Positions 6,253 through 12,228 of a DNA stretch of 12,228 nt are shown one piece after another. The position numbers were made by a program, and so were the translations under genes. The notes beneath the pieces were generated by a model, which made no database searches, was not told the origin of the DNA, and was given only the letters and a program-made list of their open reading frames with translations. The stretch's first letter is position 1. Each line of letters opens with the position of its first letter. Source of the DNA: Lentisphaeria bacterium (lineage in GTDB: Bacteria; Verrucomicrobiota; Lentisphaeria; Oligosphaerales; Oligosphaeraceae); contig JAEEXV010000105.1 in assembly GCA_016287975.1 (NCBI GenBank), positions 1 to 12,228 of the forward strand, written 5' to 3'.

Positions 6253-9084
6253 ATGAAAATCAGGCATCTGGCATTTTTCGTCCTGGGCTTCGTCTGCCTT
6301 GAGGCGGCCTCTACCAGAGAACTCTCCATCCCCCGCCTTGCAGGAGCGCTCGCCATTGACGGGCGTGGCCAGGACGCGGGATGGCAGGCATTGCCCTGGC
6401 ATGGGGACTTCACCTTGCTGGACCGCGCGCCGCAGAAGCCGAAGTACACCACCCGCTTCAAGGTGGCCCACGATGACCACCACCTGTATTTTCTTGTGGA
6501 ATGCCAGAATCCCCCAAGCGGAGCGATGGCGCCCAAGGCGACCGAGCGGGACGGCGCCGTATGGAGGGATGACTGCGTGGAGATTTTCATCGACCCGAAT
6601 CATGACCGAGACCGCTTCTACCAGCTTGCTTTCAACCGCGCCAATGTGGTTTTCGACAACGAATACACCCAGGGCGGCATCCTCTCCTATTTGCCCTGGA
6701 ACGCGGAAAAACTGGGCAGCGCCACCGCCGAAACGGAAACGGGCTGGATGCTGGAAGTGGCGCTCCCCATCGTGGAGCTGGGCCTGGAGCAAGAGACGGG
6801 CATAATGGGCGTCAACGTCGCACGCTCCATACCGACGGCAAGCACGGAGCACAGCACCTTCGCCCCCATCAACTCCAGTCTGCGTCAGCCCGCGAAGTTC
6901 GCAACTGCCCGCCTTGAAAACGCCTCCCTCGCACATTTTGCCTGGAAATTGCGGCCGCCGTATGAGACCAGGCTCATCCGACGCAATGGCAAGTTGCGCT
7001 ACGAAGGCAAACTGCATCTGGAGAACAGCACTGGCAGGCTGCAATTCGCCACCTTGGAACAGCGCATCACCCATGGCGGACAGGCCAACGCCAACGCGAT
7101 CATGGATGCCGGAGTCGGCAAGGAATACCAGTTTTCCCTGCCCTGCGACCCGCAGACCGCCACCGAATTCGTCGTGACAATCCGCGACATGCGCAGCAAC
7201 GAGCGGCTTTTCGCAAGACGCTTCCCATTGTCCGTGCGCTATTCGCCGATTTCCATCACTCTCACCAACCCGCCCTACCGCGACAATATCTATGCCGACA
7301 TGGAATTGCGCGCGCTGGCGGGCACCGTCGCCATGCTGGACGCGGAATGCGCGGGGCTGCCCATGACCCTGCAACTGGCGGACCAGAACGGGAAGGTTCT
7401 GGCAGAGAAGAAGCTTCCCGCCGCAGGCGAATTCACGCTGGAGATCCCCGACTTGGCAATCGGCGCATACACGTTGACGGCGCAAATCGGAGAATGCCGC
7501 TGCGCCAAGACCATCCGCCGTCTGGCGAAGCACAAGGGCGAGGTGCGCTTCGATGCACGGCACAACATGTATGTGGACGGCAGGCGCTTCTATCCATACG
7601 GATGGTTCTCCTACACGAACCTGGAGGAAGCCCGGAAGGCGGGATACAACATGGAAATCTACTACAACGGCGCCTACCTCCATGGCGACAGTCTGCAAAG
7701 GCATTTCGACGACTATTTCAAACACGGCATTCGCACCATCATCTATCCCTACCCCGTCAACAAAATCTACAGCAAGGACAGGATGCGCAGGCCCCTGAGC
7801 CGCGAGGAGGCAGAACAGATCCGCTCCCGCATTCGGGAACTCAAGGATCACCCTGGCCTGCTGGGATGGTACATCGGCGACGAACTGGAAAGCGCCCCCG
7901 CGCTTCCCGCCCGCGTCAGGGAAATCTATGAAATCTGCAAGGAGGAGGATCCCTATCATCCCGCCGTCATCTTGAACAACAGCGCCGGCGGCTATCTCAA
8001 ATACGCCGATTGCTCGGATGTCCTCCTGCCTGACATCTACCCGAATTTCCTCGTTGGCGGCGATGCGGGAAAACCCATCACCTGCATCACCCGCTCCCTG
8101 GAAATGGCCAGGAACTCTGGCAGCCGCGTCCTCTGGGTCACGCCGCAGGGTTTCAACTACGGCGACTTCGGGCGGGCGGGTCAACGCGGCCCGAACTACA
8201 CCGAATTGCGCAACATGCACTACCAGTCCGTCCTTGCCGGCGCAAAGGGATTCGTGTGGTATGTCTATTGCGGCACCGAGTGCTATCCTGACATCATGGG
8301 GGGCATCGCATTTCTCCGCAGGGAAGCACAGCTGTTGGGCGAGCTCCACGACGCGGCGGGCCTCTTCCGCAAACTGCCGACCGCTTCCCCTGATGTGCTT
8401 CTGGCCGCATACGACACGGAAAAACGCCACTACGTGGTGGCCGTCAACGGCACCACCGCCGTCTGCAATGTGGACTTCCCTCTGCATGGCATGGCTTTCC
8501 ATACAGTAGGGGAGGACGATGCCTTCACGGTCGCCAATGGAAGACTGCATGACCGACTGGACAAATACCAGGTGAAAATATATGTCACGGACAAGGCCCT
8601 CGCCCGCTCCTTCCGCGTGTCAGACCACACGCGCCTGATCGCGGAAAGCGCCAAGGCGCTGCACAAAAAGGGCAATATCGCCTACGTGCCGGCCAGCAAT
8701 GCAAAAATCTCGCTCGACTTCACTCCACGCGGGAAGGGGCGCCCGTCGTGGCATCTTGCGGACGGGTCGGTGTCCCGTCCCATCACGCCGCCGCCGGGCC
8801 ACAAAGGCGTGCTGACGGTCACCTTTGACTTCCCCAGGCAGCAACGCGCATCCCGTGCGCGGGTATATGGCCCTGGCGTAAAGGGCGCGGTGGTGGAGAT
8901 CGAGCGGGACGGACAATGGGTCAAGGTGGGCACGGCGACGCCGATTCCCGCCAATGACGTCGTGAATGTGCTTTCACCTAACCTGACTGCCGTGGAGGCC
9001 ACATGGCCCCTGGCCACCTTCACCAGAATACGTTTTGTCGAATTGGAGGCAAAAGCCATTGGGGAGATCGAAATATATGAATAG
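6253..9084 (+). CDS. Secreted multidomain glycoside hydrolase-like protein (CBM9-like + TIM barrel)
   Basis: This is a 943-aa exported protein. Residues 1-19 form a signal peptide (MKIRHLAFFVLGFVCLEAA). Residues ~26-222 resemble a family 9 carbohydrate-binding/DOMON-like domain, with WRDDCVEIFIDP at 104-115 followed by YQLAFNRANVVFDNEY. Residues ~225-425 look like beta-sandwich linkers. From about 428 a TIM barrel begins (YVDGRRFYPYGWFSY), and HPGLLGWYIGDELES carries the likely acid/base Glu at E544. LLPDIYPN and LWVTPQGFNYGDFG follow, then GAKGFVWYVYCGTE. Residues ~808-943 resemble a discoidin (F5/8 type C)-like beta domain. The architecture suggests a periplasmic or extracellular polysaccharide-degrading enzyme distantly related to clan GH-A. 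I cannot assign a GH family, and the strand where a nucleophile Glu is expected has Gln (Q632). Only a weak GAGG precedes the ATG (11 nt away). Its stop overlaps the next gene by 8 nt, suggesting coupled translation. Confidence 0.8.
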   Translation: MKIRHLAFFVLGFVCLEAASTRELSIPRLAGALAIDGRGQDAGWQALPWHGDFTLLDRAPQKPKYTTRFKVAHDDHHLYFLVECQNPPSGAMAPKATERDGAVWRDDCVEIFIDPNHDRDRFYQLAFNRANVVFDNEYTQGGILSYLPWNAEKLGSATAETETGWMLEVALPIVELGLEQETGIMGVNVARSIPTASTEHSTFAPINSSLRQPAKFATARLENASLAHFAWKLRPPYETRLIRRNGKLRYEGKLHLENSTGRLQFATLEQRITHGGQANANAIMDAGVGKEYQFSLPCDPQTATEFVVTIRDMRSNERLFARRFPLSVRYSPISITLTNPPYRDNIYADMELRALAGTVAMLDAECAGLPMTLQLADQNGKVLAEKKLPAAGEFTLEIPDLAIGAYTLTAQIGECRCAKTIRRLAKHKGEVRFDARHNMYVDGRRFYPYGWFSYTNLEEARKAGYNMEIYYNGAYLHGDSLQRHFDDYFKHGIRTIIYPYPVNKIYSKDRMRRPLSREEAEQIRSRIRELKDHPGLLGWYIGDELESAPALPARVREIYEICKEEDPYHPAVILNNSAGGYLKYADCSDVLLPDIYPNFLVGGDAGKPITCITRSLEMARNSGSRVLWVTPQGFNYGDFGRAGQRGPNYTELRNMHYQSVLAGAKGFVWYVYCGTECYPDIMGGIAFLRREAQLLGELHDAAGLFRKLPTASPDVLLAAYDTEKRHYVVAVNGTTAVCNVDFPLHGMAFHTVGEDDAFTVANGRLHDRLDKYQVKIYVTDKALARSFRVSDHTRLIAESAKALHKKGNIAYVPASNAKISLDFTPRGKGRPSWHLADGSVSRPITPPPGHKGVLTVTFDFPRQQRASRARVYGPGVKGAVVEIERDGQWVKVGTATPIPANDVVNVLSPNLTAVEATWPLATFTRIRFVELEAKAIGEIEIYE
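9061..9066 (+). promoter_or_regulatory. Ribosome binding site deciding the LamG gene start
   Basis: GGGGAG lies inside the last codons of the preceding gene, 10 nt before the ATG at 9077. It supports that ATG over the in-frame TTG at 9035, which would place a charged, non-signal-like segment ahead of the obvious signal peptide. Confidence 0.6.
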
Positions 9085-9814
9085 ATTTTGCCCTTGTCTC
9101 CTGTTGCTGGCATTGTCCTTGTGCGGACTTGCCGCGAAGGATAGGCGGTTGCTTTTCCACTGCTCCTTTGACGAAGGGGATTTGAACGGCTTCGCCTGCT
9201 CGCCTGGCGACATGCTCAAGCCCAGGACAGGCAAGGCCGACCCGTCACAGGTGGCGCTGGTGGCGGCTGTCCATGGCAAAGGTCTGGAGCTGAAGGAAAA
9301 ATGCAAGACAAAGTATGTCGTGGGCAACCCTGGCGCGCTGCAGGGGCTCAAGCCGCCCTTTACCATCGCCCTGTGGATGAAGAAGACCGCCGAGGCGCCA
9401 AAGCACGGCATTTGGCTTGCCACGATTTCAGACCAGAAGGAACCAGGCGGCTTCGAGTTGTGCTGGTTTTGGAGGCGCGCTGTGTTCCGATGGGGCAAGG
9501 GCGAGGATGAGAAGATCAGTTCCCCTGCAGGACTGCTGTTCCTAGACAAGTGGCATCACATCGCAATCGTCCATGACGGCACGACCATCACCCTCTATGT
9601 GGACGCCATTGCGGTGGCGCAAAAAAAAGACAACGGCGCATGCAGCCCATTGCCACAAGCCAAGCACAGGAAGTTCCGTCCGACCGTCGGCAACTATCCC
9701 TCGAATTTCAACGCCTATCAGCACGTCGGCATGCTTGATGACATCTATGTCTTTGCGACGGCCATGAACGCGGAGGAAATCACCAGCCTGGCCATCGGCC
9801 AGCGGATGCGGTAG
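9077..9814 (+). CDS. Secreted LamG / concanavalin A-like domain protein
   Basis: This 245-aa protein has a clear signal peptide (MNRFCPCLLLLALSLCGLAA, cut probably just after). The mature part is a single laminin G-like / concanavalin A-like beta sandwich. It shows the usual order of blocks: LLFHCSFDEGDLNGF near the N-terminus, GKGLELKEK, FTIALWMKK, DKWHHIAIVHDGTTITLYVDAIAVAQ, and a closing VGMLDDIYVFATAMNAEEITSLA. The fold commonly binds glycans or mediates attachment; no catalytic motif is evident. The start overlaps the preceding gene by 8 nt, so translation is probably coupled. It closes the cassette, and 139 nt then separate it from lnt. LSLCG resembles a lipobox but has Leu before the Cys, so I favour signal peptidase I cleavage. 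An accessory binding protein for the upstream hydrolase is the likely role, by context only. Confidence 0.8.
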   Translation: MNRFCPCLLLLALSLCGLAAKDRRLLFHCSFDEGDLNGFACSPGDMLKPRTGKADPSQVALVAAVHGKGLELKEKCKTKYVVGNPGALQGLKPPFTIALWMKKTAEAPKHGIWLATISDQKEPGGFELCWFWRRAVFRWGKGEDEKISSPAGLLFLDKWHHIAIVHDGTTITLYVDAIAVAQKKDNGACSPLPQAKHRKFRPTVGNYPSNFNAYQHVGMLDDIYVFATAMNAEEITSLAIGQRMR

Positions 9815-9848
9815 GTCGTTTTTGCCGCCGCTTTTTCTCCCCCGCCAC

Positions 9849-9876
9849 TTGACAACGACACGTTTCGCGTTAAAGT
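9849..9876 (+). promoter_or_regulatory. Sigma70-like promoter of lnt
   Basis: A perfect -35 box TTGACA (9849-9854) is followed by 16 nt and a -10-like TAAAGT (9871-9876, four of six consensus bases). Transcription would start near 9883, giving a leader of about 70 nt before the lnt ATG. It lies in the gap after the cassette and would make lnt independent of it. Its A/T-rich boxes stand out in very GC-rich DNA. Confidence 0.62.
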
Positions 9877-9953
9877 AGGCGAGGCCCGCGCGGCTTTCGC
9901 CCCGCGCACTCAACCGCCCCCGCACACAACACCCGCCCCGCAACAAAGAATCC

Positions 9954-11690
9954 ATGGACATTCCCGACAGCCATCCCTGCGCGTTTCTGCGGCGGCTGCC
10001 GTGGCTGCGCGCGGCGACCGCCGCCGCGAGCGGGCTGCTGCTGGCGACCGCCTTCCCGCCGCTTGGCTGGTGGTGGATGGCCTTCGTCGCCATCACGCCG
10101 CTCCTGGCCCTGCCCGCGCCCAAGCGGTTCTGGGAACGGCTATTGGACGGCGCGCTCTTCGGCTACGCGTTCTGGGCGGCCTCGCTCCATTGGCTGAATA
10201 CCGTCGGCTTCGGCGCGGGCTGGCTGCTCGCCGTCTATTGCGCGCTGTATTTCACGCTGTGGTTCCACTTCCACAGCGCGCTCCTGTGGAGCCAGAAGCC
10301 CCCGGAGGTCGTCGCCGAGGGCAAATCGCCCGCAAGCCACTTCCCCGGCGCCGGCACCACCCCCCTGTCGCCGATGCGCGCCCTCGCCGTGGTCGCGCTG
10401 GACGCGGCGGCCTGGTGCGCCCTAGAATGGGTGCGCGCATGGCTCTTCACCGGCTTCCCGTGGAACCAGCTCGGCGTCGCCTTTGCTGAACAACCCGTCC
10501 TGCGCCAGGGCGCCGACCTCGCCGGCCTCTACGGCCTCTCGTTCCTCGCCTGCTTCACCAACGCCGCCCTCGCCGACGCCGTCCAGGCCGCATGCGTCAA
10601 GCGCTTCCGCCGCCCCGCCTTCCCCGCCGCACTGGTGCTGCTCGCCGTCGTCGTCGCCTACGGGCACATCCGCCTCCATGCCGCGCGCCCGGCGGCGGGC
10701 ACCCTCCGCATCCTCGCCGTCCAAGGCAACCTCCCCATCCGCCGCGCGTGGAGCCAGGCGGACTTCGACTTCGGCTGGCAGCGCTACGGCGAGGCCACCC
10801 GCGCGGCGCTCAGCGCCACCACGCCGCCGCCCGACTACGTCCTGTGGCCCGAGGGGGCCGTCCCCGCGCCCATCGTCTACACGCCGTATGCGGATCTGCT
10901 GCGGGGATTGCTGAAGGAGACGCGCGTGCCGATGCTGATCGGCGCCCTCGACCACCGCGTCAAGCCCGCCGCGCAGATTCCCGGACGCCGGCTTAACGAT
11001 GCCGACTTCGCGGGCTTCAACTCCGCCTTCCTTCTGACCGCCGAGAGCCCGGTACTCCTCTCGCCCTTCGCCGACCGCGGCGACCACTACGACAAGGTGC
11101 ACCTGGTGCCCTTTGGCGAGTTCGTGCCTTTCGGCGAGCAGTTCCCGTGGCTCCGCCGCACCATCGGCATGGGCCGCGACCTCACCCCCGGCCGCGACTA
11201 CCACCTCTTCCACCTCGGCAGCGCCAGGACCGGCGTCAATATCTGCTTCGAGGACGCCTTCCCCGAGATCTCCCGGCGCTTCGCCCGCCAGGGCGCGCAG
11301 CTCCTCGTCACCATCACCGACGACGCCTGGTATCTCGACAGCTGCGGCTCCCGCCAGCACCGCAACCACGCCGTCTTCCGCGCCGTCGAGAACCGCCGCC
11401 CCCTCCTGCGCTCCGGAAACAACTCCGACACCTGCCTCATCGACGCCAACGGCACCGTCCACGACCCCATCGCCGCCCCCGACGGCTCCCCCTTCACCCA
11501 CGGCACCCATCTCTACACCGTCCCCTACACCGCCCCCGACGCCCCGCTCACCCTCTACGCCCGCACCGGCAACGCCTTCGCGTGGCTCTCTGCCCTCGCC
11601 ACCGCCGCCGCGCTCCTATATCTTGCCCGACGCTGGCAAAACCGCAAACAACGCCTCCTCGACGCCGCCCAGGCCGCCGCCAAAGCCTGA
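9954..11690 (+). CDS. lnt: Apolipoprotein N-acyltransferase
   Basis: Lnt transfers an acyl chain from phospholipid to the N-terminal cysteine of lipoproteins at the inner membrane, the last step in making triacylated lipoproteins for diderm bacteria. The protein is 578 aa, somewhat longer than the ~510-aa E. coli enzyme. The N-terminal half is a bundle of membrane helices, including GLLLATAFPPLGWWWMAF, WLLAVYCALYFTLWF and AALVLLAVVVAYG. The C-terminal half is a nitrilase-like domain with the expected Glu-Lys-Cys triad: E300 in VLWPEGAVP, K381 in YDKVHLVPFGEFVPF, and C431 in GVNICFEDAFPE. ITDDAWYLDSCGSRQH and ENRRPLLRSGNNSDT are further Lnt blocks. A final helix (about 538-560) precedes a basic tail. 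No strong Shine-Dalgarno is seen; a TTGACA/TAAAGT promoter lies upstream. It is followed by repeat-rich noncoding DNA. Confidence 0.97.
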   Translation: MDIPDSHPCAFLRRLPWLRAATAAASGLLLATAFPPLGWWWMAFVAITPLLALPAPKRFWERLLDGALFGYAFWAASLHWLNTVGFGAGWLLAVYCALYFTLWFHFHSALLWSQKPPEVVAEGKSPASHFPGAGTTPLSPMRALAVVALDAAAWCALEWVRAWLFTGFPWNQLGVAFAEQPVLRQGADLAGLYGLSFLACFTNAALADAVQAACVKRFRRPAFPAALVLLAVVVAYGHIRLHAARPAAGTLRILAVQGNLPIRRAWSQADFDFGWQRYGEATRAALSATTPPPDYVLWPEGAVPAPIVYTPYADLLRGLLKETRVPMLIGALDHRVKPAAQIPGRRLNDADFAGFNSAFLLTAESPVLLSPFADRGDHYDKVHLVPFGEFVPFGEQFPWLRRTIGMGRDLTPGRDYHLFHLGSARTGVNICFEDAFPEISRRFARQGAQLLVTITDDAWYLDSCGSRQHRNHAVFRAVENRRPLLRSGNNSDTCLIDANGTVHDPIAAPDGSPFTHGTHLYTVPYTAPDAPLTLYARTGNAFAWLSALATAAALLYLARRWQNRKQRLLDAAQAAAKA

Positions 11691-11718
11691 CCCCGCCCGC
11701 AAGCGCCGCAGCCCCATG

Positions 11719-11971
11719 GTCCTGTGCCGAACCATTCCTGGCCCGGATTCCATCGCCCATTGGCCCGCCGGCTTTTCGCCGGCGGCACACAACCGCCGAA
11801 AATCCCACCCCGCGCAGATGCCTGGCGGGTTCTGTGCCGGGCCATTTCTTGGCCAGGATCCCATCGCGAATTGGCCCGCCGGCTTTTCGCCGGCGGCACA
11901 CAACCGCCCAAAAGCCCACCCCGCGCAGATGCCTGGCGGGTTCTGTGCCGGGCCATTCTTGGCCAGGATCC
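11719..11971 (+). repeat. ~110-bp tandem repeat, 2.3 copies, after lnt
   Basis: Copy A (11719-11828) and copy B (11829-11939) are near-identical; the spacing is 110 and 111 bp because of a small indel. Copy C is truncated after about 31 bp at 11971. Each starts with the hairpin element (GTCCTGTGCC or GTTCTGTGCC). A and B then carry a second perfect hairpin, CCGCCGGC/GCCGGCGG with loop TTTTC (11765-11785 and 11876-11896), and share ACACAACCGCC and CACCCCGCGCAGATGCCTGG. Long apparent reading frames run through here on both strands, but they show no family resemblance and follow the repeat. I see no gene. Confidence 0.93.
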
Positions 11972-12092
11972 GGCGGCCTCGCCGTGGCGGCTCGGTGAAT
12001 GGGCGGCACTCGATTCCGGAGCCTTGGCTGCGCCCTGTGGCGGGCCTGATTGGGCACCGTATGCTCGGCGGACCGCCACGGCGAGGCCGCCG
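11971..12092. repeat. Perfect 20-bp inverted repeat flanking 82 bp
   Basis: The left arm (11971-11990, starting CGGCGGCCTCGCC) and the right arm (12073-12092, ending GAGGCCGCCG) are exact reverse complements. The left arm starts exactly where copy C of the 110-bp repeat breaks off, as if this unit had inserted into or truncated that repeat. The 82 bp between them hold no recognisable gene. It could be a large stem-loop or a miniature non-autonomous element; I see no flanking target duplication. Confidence 0.8.
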
Positions 12093-12228
12093 TGGCAACA
12101 ACTTCGGGCATGAAAATGGCGGCGATTGCCGCCCCGTATGGGGAACCGAGCCGTGCCGAAGAAGCGCGGGCCCGATGTATGGGCGGCGTGTGCCGCGGGG
12201 CTTGCCCCGCGGGCCAATGTGCGCTGGC
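12093..12228. other. Hairpin-rich noncoding DNA at the right edge
   Basis: Three perfect short inverted repeats follow one another: GGCGGC/GCCGCC with loop GATT (12118-12133), CCCC/GGGG with loop GTAT (12132-12143), and CCGCGGGG/CCCCGCGG with loop CTTG (12193-12212). No convincing coding region, tRNA or start signal is seen. The hairpin at 12193 could be a transcription end for a gene beyond the window, but no T run follows. Confidence 0.6.

Noticed and set aside
6211..8550. A 779-codon open frame on the minus strand
   Set aside because: It lies entirely opposite the secreted GH-like gene, whose domains and signal peptide are clear. The minus frame has no recognisable motifs and reflects GC-rich codon bias.
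9035..9076. An upstream TTG start extending the LamG protein by 14 residues
   Set aside because: It would place a polar charged segment before a textbook signal peptide. The ATG at 9077 has a GGGGAG at suitable distance.
9815..9848. T-rich runs after the LamG gene as an intrinsic terminator
   Set aside because: The TTTTT runs are not preceded by a stable stem.
11147..11998. A 283-codon + strand frame running from lnt into the repeats
   Set aside because: The first part is lnt read out of frame (Arg/Pro/His-rich) and the second part is the 110-bp repeat translated. There is no family resemblance.
11548..12217. Several long minus-strand frames across the post-lnt repeats
   Set aside because: The proteins repeat because the DNA repeats, with no conserved domain or start signal. 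They overlap the end of lnt.

Overview
The window looks like a GC-rich diderm bacterium of the PVC superphylum, most likely Lentisphaerota (Victivallales-like). The main pointer is a prepilin-like protein with the [17 protein letters not shown] leader followed by a short DGH-containing C-terminal region. That type is found in large paralogous families in Lentisphaerota, Kiritimatiellota and Planctomycetota and often lies beside glycoside hydrolase genes. A complete apolipoprotein N-acyltransferase points to an outer membrane. The lineage is inferred from protein style only; no rRNA or tRNA gene is visible.

All seven convincing genes lie on the + strand. Three are housekeeping genes with very GC-rich third codon positions: hisD (245-1531, histidine biosynthesis), argS (1741-3528, arginyl-tRNA synthetase) and lnt (9954-11690, lipoprotein N-acylation). 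Between argS and lnt sits a tightly packed four-gene carbohydrate cassette (3590-9814): a cytosolic GH20-like hydrolase, a pseudopilin, a large secreted multidomain protein (CBM9-like domain, TIM barrel, C-terminal beta domains) and a secreted LamG/concanavalin A-like protein. Gaps within the cassette are 16 nt, 34 nt and an 8-nt overlap, so it reads as one operon. I infer that the exported proteins bind and attack a glycan outside the cytoplasm, and that the GH20-like enzyme handles imported amino-sugar fragments. The substrate cannot be read from the sequence.

The intergenic DNA around the housekeeping genes is unusually repetitive. A 9-bp unit is repeated 20 times before hisD. A 7-bp unit is repeated nine times between hisD and argS. 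Six copies of one small hairpin element, starting GTYCYGTG, lie before hisD, on both sides of the 7-bp array, and three times in a ~110-bp tandem repeat after lnt. About 540 bp after lnt hold only repeats and inverted repeats. Gaps inside the cassette contain none of these elements; one diverged inverted copy may lie just before it. A good sigma70-like promoter (TTGACA, 16 nt, TAAAGT) precedes lnt.

The most noteworthy observations are the hairpin-element family and its association with tandem arrays, the glycan cassette that includes a pseudopilin, and a strong 5'-to-3' shift from G-ending to C-ending codons within argS and hisD that the cassette genes do not obviously share.
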